NCBI GenBank assembly: GCA_021372615.1
Contig: JAJFUB010000054.1
Span: forward strand, 1-43,181
Reading direction: 5' to 3'
DNA from: a bacterium
Lineage (GTDB): Bacteria; Armatimonadota; Zipacnadia; Zipacnadales; UBA11051
Length of the DNA: 43,181 nt
The stretch's first letter is position 1; each line of letters opens with the position of its first letter. Positions 24,553 to 33,292 of the stretch are shown here, one piece after another. Under the pieces are notes generated by a model. That model made no database searches and had not been told where the DNA came from. It saw only the letters and a program-made list of their open reading frames with translations. A program made the translations under genes and the position numbers.

Positions 24553-25420
24553 CCACACCGAGTTGGTGCTCACCCAGGCCTGGACGGCGTTGCGCCGGCA
24601 CAGCCTGGTGGCGCTGGGCGCCGTCGCCAACATCGCCGTGTCGCTCGCCATCCTGGGCGCGTTCCTGCTCATGGCGGCCAACATCGAGCACATGGCCGGC
24701 AACCTGGCCCGTCAGGCCACCATCTCGGTGGAGTTGATGGACAAAGCCGATGGTGAGGCCATCACGGACCAGTTCACTGCGGACCCACGGGTCAAGCAGG
24801 CGACCTTCGTATCCAAGGAACAGTCTCTTGAGGAGTATGCCAAGCGGGTCAACATCCCGTACAGGGACCTCAAGAGCGCCATCGCCAACCCGCTGCCGGA
24901 CATGGTCCGGGTGACGGTGAACGAGCCGGATGATCTCCGGGCGGTCGTGCAGAGCGCCAAGGGCATCAAGGGCGTCGCCAAGGTCCGCTATCAGCGCGAC
25001 GTGGCCGAGAAGCTGTTCCGACTGGCGAACGGGGTCAAGATGCTTGGGCTGGTGCTCGGCGCGGTGATGGCGCTCGCGGCGCTCATGCTGGTGAGCACGA
25101 CCATCCAGTTGGGCGTGCACTCGCGCCGCCGCGAGATCCGCATCATGCAGCTCGTGGGCGCGACGAACAACTTCATCCGCGCCCCCTTCATCATCGAGGG
25201 AGCTGTCGAGGGCCTGTTGGGCGGGGTTCTGGCGGCCGTCCTGCTGCTGCTCGGCTACTCGTACCTGGTCCAGCAGATCACGGCCAGCCTGACCTTCATT
25301 GACATGATCTATGGCGCGCGATTCCTGACGCTTTCGGCCCTCGGGCTCGTGCTGTGCGGCATGCTGTTCGGCGTCATCGGCAGCCTGCTGGGCACCCGGC
25401 ATTACCTGAGACTCATCTAG
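24542..25420 (+). CDS. ftsX: Cell division permease-like protein FtsX
   Basis: The 292-residue protein has the FtsX plan: one N-terminal membrane helix (about 20-45), a large extracytoplasmic domain (about 50-165) with the VSKEQSLEEYAKRV segment, then three helices in the C-terminal half. FtsX passes conformational change from FtsE to a hydrolase outside the membrane. The partner here is very probably the LytM protein encoded 48 bp downstream. The start lies inside ftsE. Confidence 0.92.
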   Translation: MEANHTELVLTQAWTALRRHSLVALGAVANIAVSLAILGAFLLMAANIEHMAGNLARQATISVELMDKADGEAITDQFTADPRVKQATFVSKEQSLEEYAKRVNIPYRDLKSAIANPLPDMVRVTVNEPDDLRAVVQSAKGIKGVAKVRYQRDVAEKLFRLANGVKMLGLVLGAVMALAALMLVSTTIQLGVHSRRREIRIMQLVGATNNFIRAPFIIEGAVEGLLGGVLAAVLLLLGYSYLVQQITASLTFIDMIYGARFLTLSALGLVLCGMLFGVIGSLLGTRHYLRLI

Positions 25421-25468
25421 ACTGGTCCTGGCGCCTGCAAACGCCCCACCAGAGGAGGTCAGCGGCAC

Positions 25469-26611
25469 TTGAACAACACCGTCCGGTTTGCCGGTTTACT
25501 CGTCGTCCTCAGCCTGCTGACAACAGCCGCGTTGGACGCGCCCTATGCGGCTCCACGCCGCTCGCTGCGCAGCCGCAAGGCCGCCGCCGACCGCGGCGCC
25601 GCCGCGGCGCGGGCGAAGATCCACACCCTCAAGAAGCGCGCCGTGGCCCAGCGGGGCCAGCTCTCGGCCGCGCAGCAGGCGCTGCAGGAGGCCCAGGGCG
25701 ACCTGCGCCAGGCGACGGCCCAGTTGCGTCACACCCAGGCGGCGCTGGCCGTCGTGCGCCGGGAGCACCAGGAGGCGTCGGAGCGCCACCTGACCCAGAA
25801 GAAGCGCATGGAGGCGCGGGTCCTCGCGCAGTCTGAGGCGGGCAACCCGTCCTACCTCGAGGTCGTGCTCAACGCCACCGACTTTGCCGACTTCACCGAC
25901 CGCGCCCAGATGACGCAGGTCATCGTCGAGCGCGACCAGGGCCTGTTGCAGCAACTGCTGGCCACCCGCCGCGCCCTGGCACGCCAGAAGGCGGCGTTGC
26001 AGGAGAAGCGGCGTCAGGAAGCCGCGCAACGCGACGAAGTCGCCCGGCAGCGCAATGAGGTCGCCATCAAGACCGAGATCGCGCTGGACAAGCTCAAGGA
26101 CACGAATGCCGCGCGCGCACGGGCTGAGAGGGAGCTGGCAGCCTTCGAGCAGGCGTCCTCGGAGATCGCCGCGATGCTCAGCCGGGTCCAGCACTCCGGC
26201 GCCAGCGGCGGCGCCTATTCCGGCTCCTGGGGCGGCAGCTTCCTGCGCCCGGTGCCCGGCTACATTTCCAGCGCCTTCGGCTGGCGCATCCACCCGATCA
26301 CCCACACCCGTCGCTTCCATGACGGGGTGGACCTGGCCTGTGGCGGGGGCACGCCGATCCGGGCCGCGGACAAGGGCCGCGTCATCCACGCCGGCTGGTG
26401 GGGCGCTTACGGCATCGCCGTCGTCATTGACCACGGCAGCGGCATGTCCACCCTGTATGGCCACTGCATGAGAGGCAGTCTGCGCGTGTCGTCCGGAGAC
26501 GTCGTCTCGCGCGGCCAGGTCGTCGCCAGCGTGGACAGCACCGGCTGGTCCACGGGCGACCACCTGCATTTCAGCGTCCGCCGCTACGGCTCGCCGGTGG
26601 CGCCGTTCTAG
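25469..26611 (+). CDS. Exported coiled-coil LytM (M23) peptidoglycan endopeptidase, EnvC-like layout
   Basis: The 380-residue protein has a signal sequence, a long Ala/Arg/Gln-rich coiled coil (about 35-235) and a C-terminal LytM domain. Zinc ligands His284, Asp288 and His367 and catalytic His332 and His365 are all present (FHDGVDL, YGHC, HLHF), so unlike E. coli EnvC it should itself cut peptidoglycan cross-links. Placed directly after ftsEX, it is the likely target of FtsX. The start is a TTG, chosen because AGGAGG lies ten bases upstream and the signal sequence begins there. Confidence 0.9.
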   Translation: MNNTVRFAGLLVVLSLLTTAALDAPYAAPRRSLRSRKAAADRGAAAARAKIHTLKKRAVAQRGQLSAAQQALQEAQGDLRQATAQLRHTQAALAVVRREHQEASERHLTQKKRMEARVLAQSEAGNPSYLEVVLNATDFADFTDRAQMTQVIVERDQGLLQQLLATRRALARQKAALQEKRRQEAAQRDEVARQRNEVAIKTEIALDKLKDTNAARARAERELAAFEQASSEIAAMLSRVQHSGASGGAYSGSWGGSFLRPVPGYISSAFGWRIHPITHTRRFHDGVDLACGGGTPIRAADKGRVIHAGWWGAYGIAVVIDHGSGMSTLYGHCMRGSLRVSSGDVVSRGQVVASVDSTGWSTGDHLHFSVRRYGSPVAPF

Positions 26612-26741
26612 CGGCCCAGGAGCAGGGAACCCTGGCCGGGCCCGCAGGGTTAGAACACTTGAACTCATCCGCACATCACCCCCTGTCAGCGCGCGTCGGG
26701 AGTCCGGCGCGCGGTGCGTCCTGGCAGGCTGGAGGCACGAC

Positions 26742-28085
26742 GTGAAGCTCAAGCAGCAATATGTGCTCATTGCCCTGGCGGTGGTCCTGACCCTGGCGGC
26801 CTTCAGCGCCGGCACGTTCGCCGGCCTGGCGGCGGGGCGTGGCCGCCTCCTGGAGACGATCGCCCGGGTGGCCCAGGTTACTTCCGGCGCCTTTGAGCAC
26901 CGCCAGGACCTCGATGTCCCGGGCGTGACCAACCTCAACGCCCTCGAAGTCATCTGGGAAGTGCGCGAGAAGGTCAAGCAGCAGTTTGTCTACCCGGTCA
27001 AGGATGACAACAAGCTGACTTACGGCGCCATCCGCGGCATGCTCTCCTCGCTCGACGACCCCTATACCCGCTTCCTGGACCCCGAGGAGTTCAAGGAGTT
27101 CCGCACCGACACTTCCGGGCATTTCGACGGCATCGGCGCGGTCCTGGAGTCCAAGGCCGACGATAAGGGCCACGAACAGGTCGTCATCTCGAGCATTCTC
27201 GAGGAGGGGCCGGCCGCCAAGACAAACCTGCGGCCCAAGGACATCATCGTCAAGGTCGACAAGACCATCGTGAACGGCATGACGCTGACCGCGGTGGTCA
27301 AGCTCATCCGCGGTCCGCGCGGTACCCCGGTGACGATCACGGTCATCCGCGAGGGCGCCGACAAGCCCATCGAGGTCACGGTCATCCGCGCCAATATCGA
27401 GGTCAAGGTCGTCAAGCCGGCCCAGGAGCCGAAGCCTGGCGAGAAGATCCAGTGGATGATGGACCCCGGGAAGAAGATCGGCTACGTCTGGCTGACCTCC
27501 TTCAACCAGAACGCCACGCGCGAGATGCAGATTGCCCTCGATGACCTCACCAGGCAGGGCATGAAGGGCCTCATCCTGGACCTGTCGTCCGATCCCGGCG
27601 GCATCCTCGATGTCGCCGTCGAGGTGGCCAGCTTCTTCATCTCCGACGGCCCCATCGTCTGGACCCGCGAGCGGGGCCAGGAGGCCCAGTCGCTCAACGC
27701 CATCCCGGGCAAGGCCATCCCCAAGAACGTCAAGATGGTCACCATCGTTGACGGTGGCAGCGCCAGCGCCTCCGAGATCGTCTCCGGCGCGCTGCAGGAC
27801 ACGAAGCGCTCGCTGATCGTCGGCCAGCACAGCTTCGGCAAGTCCAAGGTGCAGACCATCTGCGAGTTGCAGGACCAGTCGGCTCTTTTCCTGTCCACGG
27901 CTGTCTACCTGACGCCCAAGATGCGGGACATCGGCGAGCGGGACGCCGATGGCAAGCGCGGCGTCAAGCCGGACGTGCTCTTCGCCGAGCCCGACCCGAA
28001 CACTCCGGACTTCAATGCCAAGGCCTGGCATGAGAAGCAAGTCGGCCTGGCGAAGGCCGAACTGCTCAAGCTGATGGGGCAGTAG
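26742..28085 (+). CDS. C-terminal processing protease, S41 family, with PDZ domain
   Basis: The 447-residue protein has one N-terminal membrane anchor, a PDZ domain at about 120-205 and an S41 domain with the Ser-Lys dyad Ser342 (GGSASASE) and Lys367 (FGKSKVQ). These tail-specific proteases act outside the cytoplasmic membrane and trim or degrade proteins, among them peptidoglycan hydrolases. Placement after ftsEX and the LytM gene fits control of that hydrolase; ftsEX-ctp order is also known in Firmicutes. The GTG start has GGAGG just upstream. The 130-bp gap before it holds a GC-rich hairpin (26689-26712), and an intrinsic terminator follows the gene. Confidence 0.92.
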   Translation: MKLKQQYVLIALAVVLTLAAFSAGTFAGLAAGRGRLLETIARVAQVTSGAFEHRQDLDVPGVTNLNALEVIWEVREKVKQQFVYPVKDDNKLTYGAIRGMLSSLDDPYTRFLDPEEFKEFRTDTSGHFDGIGAVLESKADDKGHEQVVISSILEEGPAAKTNLRPKDIIVKVDKTIVNGMTLTAVVKLIRGPRGTPVTITVIREGADKPIEVTVIRANIEVKVVKPAQEPKPGEKIQWMMDPGKKIGYVWLTSFNQNATREMQIALDDLTRQGMKGLILDLSSDPGGILDVAVEVASFFISDGPIVWTRERGQEAQSLNAIPGKAIPKNVKMVTIVDGGSASASEIVSGALQDTKRSLIVGQHSFGKSKVQTICELQDQSALFLSTAVYLTPKMRDIGERDADGKRGVKPDVLFAEPDPNTPDFNAKAWHEKQVGLAKAELLKLMGQ

Positions 28086-28133
28086 CCCGCGGCGCCGGAC
28101 GAACGCCGGCGTAGATAGTGACGCGGATCTGAG

Positions 28134-28172
28134 ACGGCCCGGGCCTGCAACTTGCCCGGGCCGTTTTGTCTT
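28134..28172 (+). terminator. Rho-independent terminator after the S41 protease gene
   Basis: An 11-bp perfect stem, ACGGCCCGGGC (28134-28144) with GCCCGGGCCGT (28154-28164), has a 9-base loop and is followed by TTTGTCTT. It is the clearest intrinsic terminator in the window and closes the ftsEX operon. Confidence 0.85.
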
Positions 28173-28232
28173 GCAGGCATTGGCGCCTCGGGCGGGGAAC
28201 CACAGGGGGCCTGGTGTGCAGGGAGCAGCACT

Positions 28233-28248
28233 GTGGGAGCGCTCCCAC
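28233..28248. repeat. Collapsed family A repeat (two heads fused)
   Basis: A perfect 16-base palindrome made of GTGGGAGC and its reverse complement. These are exactly the outer ends of an inverted family A pair with the whole interior missing. It lies 15 bases before the LysM-G5 gene. Confidence 0.55.
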
Positions 28249-28262
28249 CGTCAACGAGCATC

Positions 28263-29285
28263 ATGGCCCAAGAGCACGCCTCTGACGTCCGAAGCGAGGA
28301 CATCCGCCTGCTGGAGCGGCGCAACTTGCGCTTGCTGGGCCTCTTGCGCGTCTACCGCTGGTGCCTGGTGGCCTCTCTCCTGCTGATCGCGGTGCTCATG
28401 GTGCTGCTGTTCTACGCCAAGGCGCCACCGCTGGGACGCGCGATCCTGATTGACGGGAAGCCGGTGGCCCTCGTCCGCAGTGAGCGGGCCGCAGCGGCGG
28501 TGCGCCAGCGCCTGCTCGTCGCCGATAGCGGCCCCGGGGGACGCGCCACGTTCCGCGAGACCTGGGGGGACGAGACGCGGCGGACCGACGGCGAGCGCAT
28601 CCTGAGTGTCAGTGAAGCGGTGCGCCTGCTGAAGGGCAAGGTGACGGTGCTCCGCGAGGCCTTCGCCATCGAGGAGTCCGGCCATCAACTGGTGATCCTG
28701 CCCAGTCGCGAGATGGCCCTGACGGTGCTCGATCGGCTCAAAGCGAAGTACGCTTCACCCAGTGACGCGGTGGTGCGCAAGACCCGGCTCCGGCCGGAGC
28801 CGGCGATCCGCCCCTGCACGGTGCTCCCCGCCGAGATCGTCACCGACGAGGCGCAGGCCGCCGACCTGCTCACCAACGCCCGCCGGCAGGAGACCTACAC
28901 CGTGCTGGCCGGCGACTTCCCTGAGCGCATCGCCAGCGCCTACGGCATGACGGTATCCGAGCTATGGGACCTCAACCCGGGGCTGCGGGGCCAGTCCCTG
29001 CACCCCGGCCAGCAGGTCCGCGTGCTCAGCCGGCACAGCGGGCTGACGGTCGTGACCATCAAGGAGACCGTGACCACGGTGGCCATCCCGGCGGGGGTGC
29101 GCCGCCAGACGACCTCCGAACTCCCGCGCGGACAGAAGCGGGTCGCTCAGCCCGGCCGGGCCGGCAGCAAGCGCGTGCGCTGGGAGGTGACGATGAATGA
29201 CGCCCGCGAGGTCTCGCGCCGTCCGCTGGGCGAGGAGGTCATCGCCGAACCGCAGCCCCAGCTTGTCCTCATCGGGACGAAGTGA
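28263..29285 (+). CDS. Membrane-anchored LysM-G5 domain protein
   Basis: The 340-residue protein has a short cytoplasmic N-terminus, one membrane helix (about 31-52), a region of unknown fold (55-205), a LysM domain at about 210-258 (YTVLAGDFPERIA, LWDLNP, PGQQVRVL) and a G5 domain to the C-terminus. LysM binds peptidoglycan glycans, and G5 is often found in wall-bound proteins and next to hydrolase domains. No catalytic domain is present, so it is probably a wall-binding or scaffold protein, perhaps for the LytM enzyme encoded upstream. The ATG at 28263 is chosen over the open frame to 28152, which runs through the terminator. The stop overlaps the next start by four bases. Confidence 0.82.
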   Translation: MAQEHASDVRSEDIRLLERRNLRLLGLLRVYRWCLVASLLLIAVLMVLLFYAKAPPLGRAILIDGKPVALVRSERAAAAVRQRLLVADSGPGGRATFRETWGDETRRTDGERILSVSEAVRLLKGKVTVLREAFAIEESGHQLVILPSREMALTVLDRLKAKYASPSDAVVRKTRLRPEPAIRPCTVLPAEIVTDEAQAADLLTNARRQETYTVLAGDFPERIASAYGMTVSELWDLNPGLRGQSLHPGQQVRVLSRHSGLTVVTIKETVTTVAIPAGVRRQTTSELPRGQKRVAQPGRAGSKRVRWEVTMNDAREVSRRPLGEEVIAEPQPQLVLIGTK

Positions 29286-30187
29286 CCTGGCAGGTGGTTG
29301 ACTTGGACATTCCCCGGGCCCTGGCCCATACACAGCAGTGGGTGGCGGCCGCTCTGGCGGATCTGCTGCCCGTGCCGGGGCAGACCCCCACCGCCCTCCC
29401 GGCGGCCATGCGCCACGCCGTGGACGGCGGCAAGCGGCTGCGCCCTTTCCTGGTGATCCAGGCCGCTGCGTCGTGCGGTCTGGAGCCCCATGTGGTGCTG
29501 CCCACCGCCTGTGGCTTTGAGATGATGCACTGCGCCACTCTCGTACATGACGACCTGCCCTGCATTGACAACGCGGACCTGCGCCACGGCCGCACGGCGT
29601 TGCACCTGGCCTTCGACGAGGCCACGGCGCTCTTGGCCGCCGACGCGCTCATCATCCAGAGCTTCGAGTGCCTCGCCCGCCAGGCGGAGCGGCCCGAGAC
29701 GCCGCCCGACCGCGTCCTGCAGTGCGTGCGCGAGCTGGCTGAGTATACGGGACCCCGCGGCCTGATCGTCGGCGAGGCCCTCGACATCGAGGCCGAGCAC
29801 CGTCCGTACACGGAAGCCGATCTCGAGTTCATCCACATCAACAAGACCGCCAAGCTGATCGTGTGCGCCACCCGCGCCGGAGCGATCCTGGCCGGAGCCG
29901 AGGCCGCGACGCTGGCCCGCTTCACCGACTACGCCGAGGCGCTGGGACTGCTGTTCCAGATCACCGATGACCTGCTGGACGCGACCGGCACGGAGGCGGA
30001 GCTGGGCAAGCCCGTCGGCGCCGATGCCGCCGCCGGCAAGGCCACCTACCCGGGGTTGCTGGGGGTGGAGGCGGCGCGGCAGCGCGCCGAGCAGGTGGCA
30101 GCCCGAGCCCTGGCCGCTGCCCGCGGCCTGCCCGACACGGACCCGTGGCTCTCCCTGGCCGAGTTCGTGGTGGCGCGCCGGCACTGA
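29282..30187 (+). CDS. Short-chain polyprenyl diphosphate synthase (FPP/GGPP synthase type)
   Basis: The 301-residue protein has the first aspartate-rich motif HDDLPCID (Asp90, Asp91, Asp96, bacterial DDx4D form) and the second, QITDDLLD (Asp229, Asp230, Asp233), plus GGKRLRP. It condenses DMAPP/IPP to farnesyl or geranylgeranyl diphosphate in the cytoplasm. The fifth residue before the first motif, aromatic in bacterial FPP synthases, is Ala85 here, which favours a longer product such as GGPP. The GTG start overlaps the LysM-G5 stop (GTGA), so the two are translationally coupled. IspH is encoded nearby. Confidence 0.9.
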   Translation: MTWQVVDLDIPRALAHTQQWVAAALADLLPVPGQTPTALPAAMRHAVDGGKRLRPFLVIQAAASCGLEPHVVLPTACGFEMMHCATLVHDDLPCIDNADLRHGRTALHLAFDEATALLAADALIIQSFECLARQAERPETPPDRVLQCVRELAEYTGPRGLIVGEALDIEAEHRPYTEADLEFIHINKTAKLIVCATRAGAILAGAEAATLARFTDYAEALGLLFQITDDLLDATGTEAELGKPVGADAAAGKATYPGLLGVEAARQRAEQVAARALAAARGLPDTDPWLSLAEFVVARRH

Positions 30188-30237
30188 GGGGTCTGTCCCC
30201 GCGCGACCGCTGTGCGGTCGCAGAGGGGGCTGACCCC
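30188..30237. repeat. Nested palindromic repeat abutting a stop codon (family F)
   Basis: A perfect inner hairpin GCGACCGC-TGT-GCGGTCGC (30203-30221) lies between two imperfectly inverted outer blocks, 30188-30200 and 30225-30237 (10 of 13 pairing). It begins at the first base after the synthase TGA and fills most of the 77-bp gap before the GH5-like gene. Confidence 0.7.
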
Positions 30238-30264
30238 GTCATCACCTCCCCAGGAGGGACGCTC

Positions 30265-33200
30265 ATGCGACTCGCAGCCGCTCTCGCCCTGCTCGTCATG
30301 ACGGCCGGCGTGCTTAACGCCGGCGAGCTGCAGGTGGTGGACGACTTCGAGCGCGGTGTGTCCGGCTGGTACCCCGTGGACGGCCGCCCCGACCGAGCCC
30401 AACCGCCCTACTGCCGCATGGACGCCGTGGGCGAGGCGAAGCAGGGCGTGGCTGCCGCCCGGCTGCGCATCGCCGCTTGCCCCGGCAAGTGGGGCCACAT
30501 GCAGACGGCCGTCCGCCCGGTCGAGTGGATCGGGGCGGATTGCGACCGCCTCGCCCTGTGGGTCAAGGGCGACGGCTCCGGCGAGACGCTCAACCTCATG
30601 CTCGGCAACTACGAGCGCAAGCCGGCGCTGTGCTATGTCACCGCCATCAAGCTCGACTTCACCGACTGGAAGCACCTCATTGTGCCCTTCGCTGACTTCA
30701 AGCCGGCCGGTCTCCCCGCCAGTCTCGCGGACATCGTCCTGATCCAGCTCAACGTCAGCAACACCCAGAAGCCCCTGGACGTGCTGGTGGATGACATCGT
30801 GGCCTTGCCGGCCGAGCGCGGTGGGCGGCCCGGGCGCTTCTGCGATCTCGATGTGTTCACTACCCCCGGCTGGGACCTCCCCGCCCCGAAGGAGCCGGTG
30901 GCGGTGGACCCGCTCCTGGGCGTGCCGGCTACCGTGCCAATCCCCCGGATGCTCCACGGCGTCCGCAACCACCGCGACCTGCACAACCCGGTCACCTTCG
31001 CCGTGGAGTACGTGGAGCCGGGCACCTTTGCCGTGCGCGTCGCCAAGACGTCCGGCTATGGCGGCTCGAGCCTGATCGTGACCCTCGACGGCCAGGAAGC
31101 GCTCCGCCAGGCCTTCCCCGGAGAGACGGAGACGGAGCTGACGCAGTACCAGGGCTACTATGCCATCCCCGTCCCGGCGGGGCAGCACACCATCAAGGTG
31201 GATAACGACGGCGCGGACTGGGTACAGGTCGAGGCCTACCGCTTCGGCAACGTCGGGCGCGGGCGCGTCAGCGTAGACCGCGCCGACTCCGCCATCACCG
31301 TGGCCGTCTTCGGCAGCGATGCACAGCCCCTGCCGGGCGTCACGGCGACCATCACGATCGCCGGCCAGTCCGTGCCGACTCGCCCGCAGCCCGATGGCGC
31401 CTTGCGCACCGCCCCCCTGCGCGAGGCCTTTCCCACCGGCCGGTACCCGGTGGCGGTCGAGGCGCGGCGCGAGGGTAAGCTCATCTTCACCTCCCGCACG
31501 ACGATTCAGACTGCCCGCCCGCTGGTCATGCCCGAGCGCCTCGCCTTCCCCGAGGGTGAGGCCGTCGCGTTCGCCTTCCGCTATATGAATGCCGCGGGCG
31601 TGCCCGTCGAAGCCAGGGGCCTGCAGGCCAAGCTGGGGCCCGTGGGCCAGGAGCCGAAGAGCGTGCCCCTGCGGGCCGAAGCCGAGGGCCGCACCGTCCT
31701 CGCCGCCGGGAAGCTCGCCGCGGGCAGCTATGAGGTGACGCTGGCGACGGGCAGCGAGACCCACCGGTTGCGCCTGCTCGTCTACCCGCCCGAGCCCACG
31801 GCCATCACCAGGGGCGGGATCATCAAGCTCGCCCCCAACGGCTGGTTTCTGACGCAGGACGGGCGGGACTTCACGCCCTGGGGCTTCGCCACCATCGGCA
31901 TGTTCGCGCCCACGACCGAGGTCACGCGGGGGGCCGGCGACTGGGCCTACGCTTCCGACCAGGCCGTGCGCGACTGGATCGCCCTGCTGCATGCCTATGG
32001 GGTCAACGTCGTCCGCTTCGGCGTGAACGTCGGCGGGATGCGCGCCGATCAGGGCGGCCATCTGCAGCCGGACATGGCGGCGCGGGTGAAGCACTTCCTC
32101 GATCTCATCGGCCCCCTCGGCGTCCGCGCCCTGCCGGTCATGTGGTGGGGCCACTACCGCAACTTCGACTTCAAGGGGATTGCGGCCTATGACGCGCTCA
32201 TCAAGGCCCAGGCCGACTGGTTCACCAGCCCCGAGGCCCTGGCGCTGCAGCAGCAGTACGTGCGCGAGGTCGTCGCCCCCTATGCCACCGACCCGCGCAT
32301 CTTCGCCTGGGAAGTGATGAACGAGACGTACACCGCCGGCGGCGACCGCGGCGCGGCGATCCGCTGGACCAATGCGATCGTCCAGGCGATCCACGAGGTG
32401 GACCGCAACCACCTCACCACCACCAGCGCCTGCGAGGCCACCCCCCGCGAGGAGATCGAGTGGATCGAGGGCGCGCAGGTGGACTTCTTCAACTGGCACG
32501 CCTACCCGACGTACATGGACTACGGCACCTACCGCAAGCAGGCGGGGAACGACGCCATTCGCGAGATGGGCAACTACGCCGCCATGATGGCCCTCGCCGA
32601 CGCCGGCCACGGCCGGGTCGTGATCCTCGGCGAGACCGGCAACGACCGCGGTCGCGAGGTGGACTACCCGGAGTTCAAGACGCTCATCACGCGCGACTGC
32701 CTGTGGCTGGCGTTCCTGTGCGGCTCGCCGGGCGGCATCTCGTGGGACGCCATCGCCGACCCGCGCGAGTTCGATGTCGTCTCGCGGATCGCCGCGGGAG
32801 TGGACTGGCGCCAGTTCCGCCCCGCTACGCCTCCGCTCACCGTCGGGGTCGCCGACACTGCCCGCGATCTGGGCAACCTGGCGCGCTATAGCTGGTGGGC
32901 GCTGGAGCACGGCGTGCCGCTGGTCTTCGGCAAGCCCGGGGCGGGGACGCTGCCTTCCGACAGCTTCGCGCCGCCACAGCCCCCCGGCGTCCGCGTGAGG
33001 TGCTCGGCCGGGTACCAGAGCCGCACCCTGGCGTCGGCCGACGGCAAGCTGCTGATCGCGTACGTGCGCAACGTCGGCGGCCTGCTGCCTCAGAACGTCC
33101 GCACCCGCACCGCCTGCCCGCTACGGGTGACGCTGGCCCAGAGCACCGGCGCCTGGCAGGTGTGGGACCTGGACGACCGCCGGGTCGTCCGGACGGTGAG

Positions 33201-33273
33201 GACGGCGGGCGCCCAGACGCTGGACCTGGGCGTGACCGACCACGATTTGGCGCTCGTGTTCCGCGGGCGCTGA
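30265..33273 (+). CDS. Secreted GH5-like (clan GH-A) glycosidase with N-terminal carbohydrate-binding domain
   Basis: The 1002-residue protein has a signal peptide (MRLAAALALLVMTAG, cleavage near LNA-GE), a CBM11/CBM4-like jelly roll at about 22-190 (VDDFERGVSGWYPVDG, VLVDDIV), a second beta-sandwich at about 225-325, Ig-like strands, and a TIM barrel from about 520. Acid/base Glu687 (WEVMNET) and nucleophile Glu790 (ILGETG) are 103 residues apart, as expected for GH5-type beta-glycanases. It should cut a beta-linked polysaccharide outside the cell. AGGAGGG lies six bases before the ATG at 30265. It stands between two isoprenoid genes, with a repeat at its upstream junction. Confidence 0.82.
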   Translation: MRLAAALALLVMTAGVLNAGELQVVDDFERGVSGWYPVDGRPDRAQPPYCRMDAVGEAKQGVAAARLRIAACPGKWGHMQTAVRPVEWIGADCDRLALWVKGDGSGETLNLMLGNYERKPALCYVTAIKLDFTDWKHLIVPFADFKPAGLPASLADIVLIQLNVSNTQKPLDVLVDDIVALPAERGGRPGRFCDLDVFTTPGWDLPAPKEPVAVDPLLGVPATVPIPRMLHGVRNHRDLHNPVTFAVEYVEPGTFAVRVAKTSGYGGSSLIVTLDGQEALRQAFPGETETELTQYQGYYAIPVPAGQHTIKVDNDGADWVQVEAYRFGNVGRGRVSVDRADSAITVAVFGSDAQPLPGVTATITIAGQSVPTRPQPDGALRTAPLREAFPTGRYPVAVEARREGKLIFTSRTTIQTARPLVMPERLAFPEGEAVAFAFRYMNAAGVPVEARGLQAKLGPVGQEPKSVPLRAEAEGRTVLAAGKLAAGSYEVTLATGSETHRLRLLVYPPEPTAITRGGIIKLAPNGWFLTQDGRDFTPWGFATIGMFAPTTEVTRGAGDWAYASDQAVRDWIALLHAYGVNVVRFGVNVGGMRADQGGHLQPDMAARVKHFLDLIGPLGVRALPVMWWGHYRNFDFKGIAAYDALIKAQADWFTSPEALALQQQYVREVVAPYATDPRIFAWEVMNETYTAGGDRGAAIRWTNAIVQAIHEVDRNHLTTTSACEATPREEIEWIEGAQVDFFNWHAYPTYMDYGTYRKQAGNDAIREMGNYAAMMALADAGHGRVVILGETGNDRGREVDYPEFKTLITRDCLWLAFLCGSPGGISWDAIADPREFDVVSRIAAGVDWRQFRPATPPLTVGVADTARDLGNLARYSWWALEHGVPLVFGKPGAGTLPSDSFAPPQPPGVRVRCSAGYQSRTLASADGKLLIAYVRNVGGLLPQNVRTRTACPLRVTLAQSTGAWQVWDLDDRRVVRTVRTAGAQTLDLGVTDHDLALVFRGR

Positions 33274-33292
33274 CGGCTGCGGTGAGGTAAGC

